From Prescottella equi (GTDB lineage Bacteria > Actinomycetota > Actinomycetes > Mycobacteriales > Mycobacteriaceae), in the NCBI RefSeq assembly GCF_002094305.1, contig NZ_LWTX01000002.1:496001-560000 (forward strand): DNA of 64,000 nucleotides, given 5' to 3'. Every line of letters starts with the position of its first letter. Position 1 is the first letter of the stretch. This document shows positions 43,098-52,621 of this stretch, in pieces. The notes beneath the pieces were generated by a model, which had not been told where the DNA came from, searched no databases, and was given only the letters and a program-made list of their open reading frames with translations. Made by a program: the position numbers and the translations under genes.

Positions 43098-45074
43098 GTG
43101 GGTGACGAGCACAATCCCGGTCACGCCGCGCCGGAAGGCCGGGCCCCCTGGGAACGCCCAATCGCCGACCCCGACTATCGCGAAGCGACCGGTCACCGCC
43201 GCCGCGACGGCGAGTCCGGTCGCCGGGCCCTGGACGACGACCCCAGCGAGCAGCTGTCCGTCGCCGAACTCATGCAGAAGATGGGGCGCACCGCCCCCGT
43301 CGCCTCGGGGGGCCGCCGAGCGCGGCCGGACGAGGCCGAGGACGGCGACGAGATCGACGAGGCGCCCGGGATCGCCGAACCGGAGGTGCAGTCCCCTCCC
43401 GGCTTCGATGCCGAAGCCACCGAGATCATTCCCGCCGTCACCGACGCGCCACCCGCCGACTCCTGGTCCGGCCACGCGCCGGAACCGGAGGAACCCAACT
43501 GGGTCGAGCAGGCCGTCACGACGGCGTCCCCGCAAGCGGTCGGCACCCCCAACCGCTCCCGCCTCGCCGAGAACAAGACCCGTAAGCGCCGCAAGGCGCT
43601 CGTTGTCGGGCGGTCGATGGTCGCCTTCGTCGCCGTCATGGCGTTGCTCGCGACCGGAACGGTGTGGGGTTACCTCCGCTCCGCCGAGGGCCGCTTCTCG
43701 CAGATCGCCGCACTCGACACCGACTCCGCGGACATCGTCGACCCCGGCGGTCAGATGGGCGACGAGAACTACCTGATCGTCGGTACCGACACCCGTGCCG
43801 GCGCGTCCGGCGCGATCGGCGCCGGCACCGTCGAGGACGCCGAGGGCGCCCGCTCCGACACCGTGATGCTGGTCCATGTGCCGGCCGACCGCAGCCGCGT
43901 CGTCGCGGTCTCGTTCCCCCGCGACCTGGACGTCGAGCGTCCGGTGTGCCAGGCCTGGGACAACGACACCGGCACCTACACCGACGAGACGTACCCGGCC
44001 GCGGACGGCGACAAGCTCAACGCGACCTACGCGCTCGGCGGACCGAAGTGCCTCGTGAAGGTCATCCAGAAGATGTCCGGACTGCAGATCAAGCACTTCG
44101 TCGGCATGGACTTCGCGGGCTTCGAGAGCATGGTCGACACGGTCGGCGGCGTGAACGTGTGCATCCCGCAGCCGTTGATCGACGGCGAACTCGGCAACGT
44201 CCTGCCCGTTGCCGGCAACCAGACGCTGGACGGTCGCAAGGCCCTCGACTACGTCCGTGCCCGCCACGTGGAGGCCGAGGGCAACGGCGACTACGGCCGG
44301 ATCAAGCGGCAGCAGCTGTTCCTGTCGGCGCTGCTGCGCGAGGCGATGTCGAGCAAGGTGCTGTTCGATCCGGGCAAACTCAACGGCTTCATCAACGCCT
44401 TCACCCGTGCCACGTTCGTCGAGGGCGTCGACACCCGGTCGCTGCTGACGCTCGGGCAGTCACTGCGCAACGTCGATGCCGGAGCGGTCACCTTCATCAC
44501 CGTCCCCACCGCCGGCACCAACGACTGGGGCAACGAGATCCCGCGACTCGACGACATCAAGGCGATCTTCCAGGCCATCATCGACGACCAGCCGCTGCCC
44601 GGTGAGGAGCGCACGTCCGGCGACAAGAAGGAGACCACGCCGGCGCCCGCACCGGACATCACCGAACTCGCGTCGGCCCCCGAGGAGCTGTCGGTGCAGG
44701 TCTCCAACGGCTCCGGGGTCTCCGGCCTGGCCGCCGGCACGGCCGATCGGCTCGCCGCCTACGGCTTCGGCATCTACAGCGTCGGCAACTACAGCTCGAC
44801 CAGCCGCCAGACGATCGTGCGCTTCGCCCCCGGCCTCGAGGCCGAGGCCGCGACTCTCGCGTCGGCGATACCGGGCGCCGTGCTCGAGTCGACGTCGGGG
44901 CTGGGCAGCATCGTCGAGGTGGTGCTCGGCACCGAGTTCGACGGCACGCTCACCGCACCGGCCGCACCCGGCACGCCCGTCGACTCCGGTCCGACGCGCA
45001 TCTCCGTCGAGGAGGACGCCGAACTGCCCGCCGACCTGGCCGTCACGAACGCCACCGACAACCCCTGCGCCTGA
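43098..45074 (+). CDS. LytR-CpsA-Psr (LCP) cell-wall glycopolymer ligase with LytR_C domain
   Basis: 658 residues: a long disordered, acidic N-terminal tail (1-165), one membrane helix (SMVAFVAVMALLATGTVWGY), the LCP catalytic domain (DENYLIVGTDTRAG, SDTVMLVHVPADRSRVVAVS, FPRD and GDYGRIKRQQ, with the conserved Arg and Asp residues) and a C-terminal LytR_C domain. LCP proteins attach arabinogalactan to peptidoglycan in mycolata. GTG 43098 starts the frame; the true start could be a little later. Confidence 0.9.
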   Translation: MGDEHNPGHAAPEGRAPWERPIADPDYREATGHRRRDGESGRRALDDDPSEQLSVAELMQKMGRTAPVASGGRRARPDEAEDGDEIDEAPGIAEPEVQSPPGFDAEATEIIPAVTDAPPADSWSGHAPEPEEPNWVEQAVTTASPQAVGTPNRSRLAENKTRKRRKALVVGRSMVAFVAVMALLATGTVWGYLRSAEGRFSQIAALDTDSADIVDPGGQMGDENYLIVGTDTRAGASGAIGAGTVEDAEGARSDTVMLVHVPADRSRVVAVSFPRDLDVERPVCQAWDNDTGTYTDETYPAADGDKLNATYALGGPKCLVKVIQKMSGLQIKHFVGMDFAGFESMVDTVGGVNVCIPQPLIDGELGNVLPVAGNQTLDGRKALDYVRARHVEAEGNGDYGRIKRQQLFLSALLREAMSSKVLFDPGKLNGFINAFTRATFVEGVDTRSLLTLGQSLRNVDAGAVTFITVPTAGTNDWGNEIPRLDDIKAIFQAIIDDQPLPGEERTSGDKKETTPAPAPDITELASAPEELSVQVSNGSGVSGLAAGTADRLAAYGFGIYSVGNYSSTSRQTIVRFAPGLEAEAATLASAIPGAVLESTSGLGSIVEVVLGTEFDGTLTAPAAPGTPVDSGPTRISVEEDAELPADLAVTNATDNPCA

Positions 45075-45093
45075 GCCCGGAACTGTCCCGGTC

Positions 45094-45115
45094 ATTCACC
45101 CGCCGTTCACCCGAC
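45094..45115 (+). promoter_or_regulatory. PHO-box direct repeats upstream of phoU
   Basis: ATTCACCCGCC followed by GTTCACCCGAC: two 11-base units matching the PhoP/RegX3-type repeat GTTCACC in actinobacteria, 41 bases upstream of the phoU start on the same strand. Confidence 0.7.
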
Positions 45116-45156
45116 CGTGGTGACTTGGTTTCCGGCACGCCGTAGGCTGTGACCTC

Positions 45157-45846
45157 ATGCGCGTCGCTTACAACGAACAGATGACCGAGCTCGCCGACAC
45201 CCTCGGCGAGATGGCGGGCTTGGCCGGAGCGGCCATGGAGAAGGCAACCCAGGCACTCCTGCAGGCGGACCTCGGGCTCGCTGAGCAGGTCATCGGCGAG
45301 CACGAGAAGATCACCGAGCTGAGCGTCATCGCCGAGGAGCGGGCTTTCGCGCTGCTCGCGCTGCAGGCCCCGGTGGCCGGGGATCTCCGATCGGTGGTCA
45401 GCGGCATCCAGATCGTCTCGGACATCGACCGCATGGGTGTTCTCGCGCTGCACGTCGCCAAGATCACCCGCCGTCGGCACCCCAACCACGTCCTCCCCGA
45501 GGAGGTCAACGGGTACTTCGCCGAGATGGGCCGCATCGCCGTCGCGCTCGGCGCGGGCGCCAAGGAGGTCCTCGAGACCCGCGACCCCGAACGTGCCGCG
45601 AAGATGCACGAAGAGGACGACGCGATGGACGACCTCCACCGCCACCTGTTCAGCGTGCTCATGGACCGTGAATGGAAGCACGGTGTCGCTGCCGCCGTCG
45701 ACGTGACCCTCCTCGGCCGCTTCTACGAGCGCTTCGCCGACCACACCGTCGAGGTCGCGCGCCGGGTGATCTTCCTCGTCACCGGCAAGATGCCCGTCGA
45801 GCCCAGCAACGAGTCCGACGACCTCACCACCTATCCGGAGCTGTAG
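45157..45846 (+). CDS. phoU: phosphate-specific transport accessory protein PhoU (PhoY)
   Basis: 229 residues, two three-helix bundles with the paired metal-binding motifs ([20 protein letters not shown]; and [15 protein letters not shown]). It turns off the phosphate two-component system when phosphate is ample. It is apart from the pst genes, as in mycobacteria (phoY2). A PHO-box repeat lies upstream. Confidence 0.93.
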   Translation: MRVAYNEQMTELADTLGEMAGLAGAAMEKATQALLQADLGLAEQVIGEHEKITELSVIAEERAFALLALQAPVAGDLRSVVSGIQIVSDIDRMGVLALHVAKITRRRHPNHVLPEEVNGYFAEMGRIAVALGAGAKEVLETRDPERAAKMHEEDDAMDDLHRHLFSVLMDREWKHGVAAAVDVTLLGRFYERFADHTVEVARRVIFLVTGKMPVEPSNESDDLTTYPEL

Positions 45847-45858
45847 CGAACGGACACC

Positions 45859-45892
45859 GAGCGCCCGTCGGGATTCCTTCCCGGCGGGCGCT
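45859..45892 (+). terminator. terminator after phoU
   Basis: AGCGCCCG-TCGGG and CCCGG-CGGGCGCT form a stem of about 12 pairs with a bulge and an ATTCCTT loop, 13 bases past the stop. Confidence 0.7.
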
Positions 45893-45919
45893 TCGCGTCG
45901 GACAGGGCATGATCGACAC

Positions 45920-46906
45920 GTGCGCCTGCCTCCACACCTCGAGCGATCGACCGGCATCGTCGGAGTGTTGTGCGCCCTGTACGGGACGGTGGGCCTGCTC
46001 GCGTCGACCGTCCCGGTGGAGAACCGGTTCGTCGTCCTGCTGGCGGGCCGGACGCCGTCCCTGCTGCTGCTGACGTTGTTCGGCGCGATCGTCGCCACCG
46101 TGGGCCGGCGATGGCGTGCGTCCGCCGCCTGCCTTGCCGTGTGCGCTCTGGGGACCTGGCTGCTCGCACCGCTGTTCATCCCCGGAGCAGACGGCGTGTC
46201 CCCCGCGTCTGCCACCGGCCCCACCGTTCGCGTCATGCAGGCAAACGTCAAGGTGGGCCAGGCCGATCCGGATGCACTCGTGCGGACGGTCCGCGACCGG
46301 GACGTCGACATCCTGACCGTGCAGGAGCTGACCGACGAGTCGATCGAGGCGCTGGAACGAGCGGGACTCGACGACGTACTGCCCCACCGATTCGTGGTGT
46401 CGTACGGTCCGGGCGGCCAGGGCGGCGGGGTCTACAGCCGATTCCCGCTGTCGAACACCCACAACCTGCCCGACTTCTTCTCGGTGAACCTCACCGCGGA
46501 CATCGACGTCGGGCTGCGGGAACCGCTGACGCTGTTGGCGGTTCACCCCGCACCCGCGTATCTGTTCCCGGCGCAGCTGTGGGCGGCCGAACTGCGCGGC
46601 ATCCACGACGAGATGCGCTCGTTCGCCGGGCGCGACAACGTCGTCGTCAGCGGTGACTTCAACGCGAGCTACACCCAGCCGCAGTACCGCGCGCTGCTCA
46701 CCGACGGTTACGCCGACACGGCCGATCAGTTGGGCGCCGGGCTGGTTCCGACGATGCCGGCGGCGCGCTGGTATCCGGCCGTCACCGGGATCGACCGCGT
46801 CATCACCAAGGGTGCCGTTGCGACGGATCTGGAACGCATCGACATCGTCGGATCCGACCATCACGGCCTGCTCGTCGACGTCCGGCTGCGCACCGACGGC
46901 TCGTAA
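45920..46906 (+). CDS. membrane-anchored endonuclease/exonuclease/phosphatase (EEP) family protein
   Basis: 328 residues: two or three N-terminal membrane helices (1-95), then the EEP catalytic fold with VMQANVKVG, LTVQELTDES, VVSGDFNAS and the C-terminal GSDHHGLLVDV. This topology is common in actinobacteria; the substrate is unknown and may be a phospholipid or nucleotide. GTG 45920 starts it (VRLPPHLERSTG). Confidence 0.85.
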   Translation: MRLPPHLERSTGIVGVLCALYGTVGLLASTVPVENRFVVLLAGRTPSLLLLTLFGAIVATVGRRWRASAACLAVCALGTWLLAPLFIPGADGVSPASATGPTVRVMQANVKVGQADPDALVRTVRDRDVDILTVQELTDESIEALERAGLDDVLPHRFVVSYGPGGQGGGVYSRFPLSNTHNLPDFFSVNLTADIDVGLREPLTLLAVHPAPAYLFPAQLWAAELRGIHDEMRSFAGRDNVVVSGDFNASYTQPQYRALLTDGYADTADQLGAGLVPTMPAARWYPAVTGIDRVITKGAVATDLERIDIVGSDHHGLLVDVRLRTDGS

Positions 46907-47184
46907 GTTCCGTTCCCCGTCCGGCCAGATCCCCTCCCCGCCAAAGCAATCGACAGAACGAACGGACGCCGGTCAAACGTCTGACGCACCCGCGTGCACG
47001 ACATTCCGGTACCGACATGTCTACCGCCGCGGGCGTCACGGATTTCGTTGACACGCCGTCCAGCGAGTGCCATTGTGTGAGCATTCCGAGCGTGGTCGGT
47101 CCACCACTCGACCGCAGATCCATGTGCAGCACTCACTTCGAAGTTCGTCATCGCAACGTCGTCTCGTAGAGGGGAATCCGCAAC

Positions 47185-48315
47185 ATGAAGACCAAGGGCG
47201 CAATTCTGTGGGGGCTCGACGAACCGTGGTCGGTCGAGGAGATCGACCTCGGCGATCCCCGCGAGGGCGAGGTCCAGGTGGAACTGGCCGCGTCGGGCCT
47301 GTGCCACTCGGACCACCACCTCGTCACCGGCGACATCGCGCTGCCGAGCTTCCCCGCGCTCGGCGGGCACGAGGGTGCGGGCGTGATCAGCAAGGTGGGC
47401 CCGGGCGTCAAGGGGCTGGCGGAGGGTGATCACGTGGTGCTCTCCTTCATCCCCGCCTGCGGCCAGTGCGCCCAATGTTCCACGGGCCACCAGAATCTCT
47501 GCGACCTCGGCATGTATCTGCTCACCGGGCAGGCCATCTCCGACGGCACCCACCGCGTGCAGGCGCGAGGGAAGGACGTCATCCCGATGTGCCTGCTGGG
47601 CACGTTCTCGCCGTACGTGACCGTGAACCAGTTCTCGGTGGTGAAGATCGAGCCGTACATCTCGCTGGAGGCGGCGGCTCTCGTCGGCTGCGGTGTCACC
47701 ACCGGATGGGGATCGGCCGTCAACATCGCGGACGTCCGCCCGGGTGAAACCGTGATCGTCGCCGGCGTCGGCGGCATCGGCATCAATGCGGTTCAGGCCG
47801 CGGCAGCGGCCGGCGCCGAGCGGATCATCGCGATCGACCCGGTCGAGTTCCATCGGGACCAGGCCAAGCGCTTCGGCGCCACCCACACGTTCGCCTCCAT
47901 GGCGGAAGCCATCGAGCCGGTCATGGAGATCACCTGGGGCCGCATGGCCGACAAGGTGATGCTGGCGATGGGCGTGGTGCACGGCGAGGACATCGAGCCG
48001 GCGATGATCCTGACCGCCAAGGGCGGAAGGTGCGTCGTCATCGGCCTGGCCTCGGTCACCGACATGGATACCCGACTCAGCCTGTTCCAGCTGTCGATGC
48101 TGCAGAAGCAGCTGTGCGGCACGATCTTCGGCGGGGCCAACCCTCGCAAGGACATCCCGTCACTGCTGTCGATGTACCACTCCGGCAAGCTGAACCTCGA
48201 CGATCTCATCACCAAGACCTACCGGCTCGAAGAGATCAACGACGGCTACCAGGACATGCTGGAGGGCAGGAACATTCGCGGCGTGATCCGGTACACGGAC
48301 GCCGATCGGAGCTGA
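47185..48315 (+). CDS. NDMA-dependent zinc alcohol dehydrogenase (nicotinoprotein)
   Basis: 376 residues, medium-chain zinc dehydrogenase with GHEGAGVISKVG, structural zinc cysteines (CGQCAQCSTGHQNLC) and cofactor site GVGGIGINAVQ. The N-terminal MKTKGAILWGLDEPW and the MLQKQLCGTIFGGANPRKDI segment are typical of the NDMA-dependent family, which keeps NAD(H) bound and passes electrons to mycofactocin. The gene stands alone; no mycofactocin gene is in the window. ATG 47185 follows AGAGGGGAA. Confidence 0.9.
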   Translation: MKTKGAILWGLDEPWSVEEIDLGDPREGEVQVELAASGLCHSDHHLVTGDIALPSFPALGGHEGAGVISKVGPGVKGLAEGDHVVLSFIPACGQCAQCSTGHQNLCDLGMYLLTGQAISDGTHRVQARGKDVIPMCLLGTFSPYVTVNQFSVVKIEPYISLEAAALVGCGVTTGWGSAVNIADVRPGETVIVAGVGGIGINAVQAAAAAGAERIIAIDPVEFHRDQAKRFGATHTFASMAEAIEPVMEITWGRMADKVMLAMGVVHGEDIEPAMILTAKGGRCVVIGLASVTDMDTRLSLFQLSMLQKQLCGTIFGGANPRKDIPSLLSMYHSGKLNLDDLITKTYRLEEINDGYQDMLEGRNIRGVIRYTDADRS

Positions 48316-48348
48316 ACCGACCTGACGCGAACGACCGTACGAGCGGGA

Positions 48349-48392
48349 CACGACGAGGCCCGGTGCGTCGATAAGCACCGGGCCTCGTCGTG
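48349..48392. terminator. bidirectional terminator between ADH and pstB
   Basis: CACGACGAGGCCCGGTGC (48349-48366) pairs perfectly with GCACCGGGCCTCGTCGTG (48375-48392). The 18-base stem serves both convergent genes. Confidence 0.85.
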
Positions 48393-48400
48393 GAAGCAGA

Positions 48401-49177
48401 TCAGCCGAAACGGCCCGAGATGTAGTCCTCGGTCGCCTTCTGGGTGGGATTGGAGAAGATCTTCTCGGTGTCGTCGATCTCGATGAGCCGGCCCGGCTTG
48501 CCGGTGGCCTCGAGGTTGAAGAACGCCGTCTGGTCGCTCACGCGCGCAGCCTGCTGCATGTTGTGCGTGACGATGACGATCGTGAAGTCCTTCTTCAGTT
48601 CGGTGATGAGATCCTCGATCGCGAGCGTCGAGATCGGATCCAGCGCCGAGCACGGCTCGTCCATCAGCAGAACGTCCGGCGAGACCGCGATCGCGCGAGC
48701 GATGCACAGACGCTGCTGCTGACCACCCGAGAGACCGCCGCCCGGCTTGTCGAGGCGGTCCTTGACCTCGTTCCACAGGTTCGCTCCGCGCAGCGACTGC
48801 TCGGCGATCTCGTCGAGCTTCTTCTTGTCGCGCATGCCCTGCAGCTTGAGCCCGGCGACCACGTTGTCGCGGATCGACATCGTGGGGAACGGGTTGGGCC
48901 GCTGGAACACCATGCCGATGGTCTTGCGGACGCCGACCGGGTCGACCGACGAGCCGTAGATGTCCTCGCCGTCGAGCAGCACGGAGCCCTCGACGCGGGC
49001 GCCCGGGGTGACCTCGTGCATGCGGTTGAGTGAACGCAGCACCGTCGACTTGCCACAGCCCGACGGGCCGATGAACGCGGTGACGCTGCGCGGGGGCACC
49101 GACAGCCCGACATCGGCGACGGCGTGGAACTTGCCGTAGTAGATGTTGACGTCCTTGAGATCCAGACGCTTGGCCAT
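48401..49177 (-). CDS. pstB: phosphate ABC transporter ATPase
   Basis: 258 residues with Walker [10 protein letters not shown], signature LSGGQQQR and Walker [14 protein letters not shown]. The [20 protein letters not shown] and [12 protein letters not shown] stretches are typical of PstB (phoT). It ends the pstSCAB operon. Confidence 0.95.
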   Translation of the reverse strand: MAKRLDLKDVNIYYGKFHAVADVGLSVPPRSVTAFIGPSGCGKSTVLRSLNRMHEVTPGARVEGSVLLDGEDIYGSSVDPVGVRKTIGMVFQRPNPFPTMSIRDNVVAGLKLQGMRDKKKLDEIAEQSLRGANLWNEVKDRLDKPGGGLSGGQQQRLCIARAIAVSPDVLLMDEPCSALDPISTLAIEDLITELKKDFTIVIVTHNMQQAARVSDQTAFFNLEATGKPGRLIEIDDTEKIFSNPTQKATEDYISGRFG

Positions 49178-49271
49178 TATCGGCTCCCTACTGGTGCGAG
49201 CGTCAGCTCGAGTATGTGCTTATGAGGTTCTGGGGTTGCGGCGATTGCGCCGATCGCCGCTTGTTCGGTGC

Positions 49272-50177
49272 TCACTTGTTGCGCACCGTGGTGAAGTGGC
49301 CGATCACCTTCGCGATGATGTTGAGGACCGCGATGAGGAGGATCAAGGTCAGGGCCGCGCCCCAGATCCGGTTGGAGCCGGCGTCGGTGGGGTTGTTCAT
49401 CTCCGCGACCATCACGCCCGGCAGCGTCCCCATCTCTCCACCGAACAGGTTGAAGTTGATGAACGGCGCGTAGCCCACCAGGATCAGCAGCGGCGCGGTC
49501 TCACCGAGGACGCGGGCCAGGGCCAGCATGACGCCGGTGATGATGCCGGGCAGGGCGGTCGGAACGACGATGCGGGCGATGGTCTTCCACTTGGGCACGC
49601 CCAGCGCGTACGACGCCTCGCGCAGGTCGTCCGGCACGATCCGCAGCATCTCCTCGGTGCTGCGGACCACGACCGGAACCATCAGCAGCACCAGTGCGAG
49701 CGACACTGCGAACGCCGACTTGGGGAAGCCGAACGTCGCGATCCACAGCGCGTAGATGAACAGGGCCGCGACGATCGACGGGACACCGGAGAGGATGTCG
49801 ACCATGAACGTGGTGAGCTTGCCGAGCCGCGAATTACCCGAGTACTCCACGAGATAGACCGCGACGAACAAACCGAGCGGGACGGACAGCGCGGCGCAGA
49901 CGAGTCCCTGCATCAGCGTCCCGATGAGGGCGTGGTAGATGCCGCCGCCCTCGGCCGAGGCCGACAATCCGCTCAGCGAATGGGTGAACCACGTCTGCGA
50001 CATGATGGCACTGATGCCCTTGACCACCACCGTCCACAGCACCCACACGAGCGGCACGAGCGCGATGAGGACGGACAGGGTCACCAGCACCGTGGCGGTG
50101 AGATCGGTGGAGCGGCGGCGGAATCCGACACCCTGGAAGGCGGGCGCCTTGATCGGCTTGTCGAGGACGCTGGTCAT
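49272..50177 (-). CDS. pstA: phosphate ABC transporter permease PstA
   Basis: 301 residues, six membrane helices, with the EAA-type loop (LREASYALGVPKWKTIARIV) that docks on PstB. It begins 3 bases after the pstC stop. Confidence 0.94.
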   Translation of the reverse strand: MTSVLDKPIKAPAFQGVGFRRRSTDLTATVLVTLSVLIALVPLVWVLWTVVVKGISAIMSQTWFTHSLSGLSASAEGGGIYHALIGTLMQGLVCAALSVPLGLFVAVYLVEYSGNSRLGKLTTFMVDILSGVPSIVAALFIYALWIATFGFPKSAFAVSLALVLLMVPVVVRSTEEMLRIVPDDLREASYALGVPKWKTIARIVVPTALPGIITGVMLALARVLGETAPLLILVGYAPFINFNLFGGEMGTLPGVMVAEMNNPTDAGSNRIWGAALTLILLIAVLNIIAKVIGHFTTVRNK

Positions 50178-50180
50178 CGG

Positions 50181-51230
50181 TCAGTCCCGCTTTCCGGCGA
50201 TCGCGGCACGCGCTGCCGCGTTGACCACGAAGGTGAGCACGAACAGGACCAGGCCGGCGGCGATGTAGGCACCCGCCTGGATGTTGTTGTTGAACTCGGC
50301 GTAGCCGAGGGCGATCTTCGATGCGATCGTCGAACCGCTGTCGAAGAGCGATCCACTGAACGCCTGCGACGTGGTGCGCAGGATCATGTACAGCGCCATG
50401 GTCTCGCCCAGCGCGCGGCCCAGACCGAGCATCGAGCCGCTGATGTAGCCGGACTTGCCGAACGGAATGACCGTGGTGCGCACCACTTCCCAACGGGTGG
50501 CGCCGAGCGCGAGCGCGGCCTCGACGTGCGCCTTGGGTGTCTGGGCGAACACCTCGCGGGTCACCGCGGTGATCACCGGCAGGATCATCACCGCGAGCAC
50601 GATGCCGGCCGTGAAGATGGTGCCGCCACCGCGGATGGAGCCGCTGCCGTCGGCGAAGATGGGAATCCATCCGAGATGCTCGTTGAGCCACACCGCGAGC
50701 GGTGCGATGGCCGGAGCGAACACCAGCAGCCCCCACAGGCCGTAGACGATCGACGGCACCGCGGCGAGCAGGTCGATCACGTACGCGAGCGGCCGGGACA
50801 GCTTCTTCGGCGCGTACTCGGTGAGGAAGATCGCGATACCGAGCGCCACCGGCATCGCCAGCACCAGCGCGAACACCGACACCATCACCGTGACCAGCAA
50901 CAGGTCCAGGACGCCGAACGCCATCGCGTTGATGTTGTCGGTGTCCCACACCCGGCTGGTGAGGAAGTTGACCTCGTTGCGCTGCAGCGCGGGGACTGCA
51001 CGCCAGATCAGGAAAATGCCGACCGCAGCTACCAGCAGCGTGATGAAGACCGCCGATCCCGATGCGAGTGATCCGAAGATCCGGTCGCCGGGACGGGTGA
51101 CCGTCTTGTTCTTCGTGGCCTGTGGGGTAGTGATCGGGGCCTCCGGGTTACCGTGCGGACCGCCCACCCCGGCCCCGCCGTCCGCGGGGTCGGAGGCGCG
51201 TGGTGTCGACCTTGTGCTCGCGTCAGTCAT
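50181..51230 (-). CDS. pstC: phosphate ABC transporter permease PstC
   Basis: 349 residues. A hydrophilic N-terminal tail of about 45 residues precedes six membrane helices; the EAA-type loop reads VEAALALGATRWEVVRTTVI. It lies 58 bases after pstS. A long N-terminal tail is normal in actinobacteria. Confidence 0.94.
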   Translation of the reverse strand: MTDASTRSTPRASDPADGGAGVGGPHGNPEAPITTPQATKNKTVTRPGDRIFGSLASGSAVFITLLVAAVGIFLIWRAVPALQRNEVNFLTSRVWDTDNINAMAFGVLDLLLVTVMVSVFALVLAMPVALGIAIFLTEYAPKKLSRPLAYVIDLLAAVPSIVYGLWGLLVFAPAIAPLAVWLNEHLGWIPIFADGSGSIRGGGTIFTAGIVLAVMILPVITAVTREVFAQTPKAHVEAALALGATRWEVVRTTVIPFGKSGYISGSMLGLGRALGETMALYMILRTTSQAFSGSLFDSGSTIASKIALGYAEFNNNIQAGAYIAAGLVLFVLTFVVNAAARAAIAGKRD

Positions 51231-51288
51231 CTGCGCTCACATTCTCCGTCTGAATATAGATGGGCGGTCCGTCGGACGATCGTTCCGA

Positions 51289-52416
51289 TCAGGCGATCGC
51301 GGAGATCGACTCGTTGATCTTGGCGCGGAACGACTCCGGCAGCGGCACGTAACCCTGGTCGGCCAGCGTCTGCTGTCCCTCGTTCGCGGCGCTGGTGAGG
51401 AACGACTTCACCGCGTTGCCCGTGGCCTCGTCGTAGCCCTTGGAGCAGACGATCTCGTAGGTGGCGAGAACCAGCGGGTAGGCGCCGGCTTCCTGGGTGC
51501 CGTAGATCGACTTCAGGTCGAGCGTGAGGTCACCGGTGCCCGAGCCCTTGAACGACGCGTTCGCGATGGCCTTCGACGCGGTCTCCTGCGTCAGCTCCAC
51601 CGGGCCGGAACCGGTGTCGATCTGCGCGGCCGGCAGCTTCTGCTGATCGGCGAACGACTTCTCGACGTACGTGATCGAACCGGGAGCCGACGCGACGGCC
51701 TGAGCGACGCCCGCCGAGCCCTTCGCGCCCTCACCGACGCCACCCTTGAAGTCGGAACCGGCACCCTGCGTCCAGGCACCCTTCGACGAGGCCTCGAGGT
51801 ACTGCTGGAAGTTGTCGCTGGTGCCGGAGGAATCCGAGCGCACGATGGGGCTGATCTTCTCGTCGGGGAGCTTCACGCCGGAGTTCAGCGCGGCGATGGC
51901 CGGGTCGTTCCAGTTGGTGATGCCGCCGTTGAAGATCTTGGCGATGGTCTCGCCGTTCAGGACGAGTCCGTCGACGCCGTCGAGGTTGTAGGCGATCGCG
52001 ACCGGACCGAACACGAGCGGCAGATTCCAGGCGTCGTTGCCCTGGCAACGCTGCTTGGCCTGCTCGGCCTGCTCACCCTTGATCGCCGAGTCGGAGCCGG
52101 CGAAGTCGATCTGGTTGGCGATGAACTGCGTGCGGCCGTCACCGGAGCCGCTGGGGTTGTACGCGACGTTGACGCTCTTGCCCTTCTGCTGGCAGGCCGC
52201 GATGTAGGTCGAGGTGAACTCGTCCATCGCGTTCTTCTGCGCAGACGATCCGGCGCCGGAGAGCTTGTCCTTGCCGTCGCACAGGGCCGTGGACGCCGAC
52301 GTGTCGACGGTCGACGACGCGGCGTTGTTGTCGCTGCCGCACGCGGTCAGCGACATCGCCGTCACGGCACCCACAGCTACCACTCCGAGCAGTGCGCCCT
52401 TGCGGTCGAGATTCAC
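51289..52416 (-). CDS. pstS: phosphate-binding lipoprotein PstS
   Basis: 375 residues from a GTG at 52416. The lipobox is LTAC. The phosphate-binding loops are visible: GAGSSAQKNAMDEFTS, SGSGDGRTQF, FAGSD and SDSSGTSDNFQQYL. It captures phosphate outside the membrane. First gene of the operon, with a PHO-box repeat upstream. Confidence 0.95.
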   Translation of the reverse strand: MNLDRKGALLGVVAVGAVTAMSLTACGSDNNAASSTVDTSASTALCDGKDKLSGAGSSAQKNAMDEFTSTYIAACQQKGKSVNVAYNPSGSGDGRTQFIANQIDFAGSDSAIKGEQAEQAKQRCQGNDAWNLPLVFGPVAIAYNLDGVDGLVLNGETIAKIFNGGITNWNDPAIAALNSGVKLPDEKISPIVRSDSSGTSDNFQQYLEASSKGAWTQGAGSDFKGGVGEGAKGSAGVAQAVASAPGSITYVEKSFADQQKLPAAQIDTGSGPVELTQETASKAIANASFKGSGTGDLTLDLKSIYGTQEAGAYPLVLATYEIVCSKGYDEATGNAVKSFLTSAANEGQQTLADQGYVPLPESFRAKINESISAIA

Positions 52417-52549
52417 CCTGGTCCTCCGCTGGTCTAGCGTCACGCCCACGGTCGGGCGGCACGGTAGGTGCGGGACGCAAGCCCGCACCGGGCGACGTTC
52501 TGTCACCCAGGCCAGAAAGGTAGGGGCGCCCGGTAGCCAACGGGACCCG

Positions 52550-52572
52550 GTTCGGTGAACGGAAGATGAACA
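52550..52572 (-). promoter_or_regulatory. PHO-box direct repeats upstream of pstS
   Basis: On the minus strand GTTCATCTTCC is followed by GTTCACCGAAC: two 11-base units with the GTTCAYC core, about 140 bases before the pstS start. Confidence 0.7.
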
Positions 52573-52621
52573 CCCGCGAGAATTCGACCGAGACGTGGGT
52601 CACACCGGCCGAACGGCCAGG

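Noticed and set aside
49143-51071. 642-codon plus-strand frame rich in His, Arg and Asp
   Set aside because: Antisense to pstB, pstA and pstC, which have full motif support.
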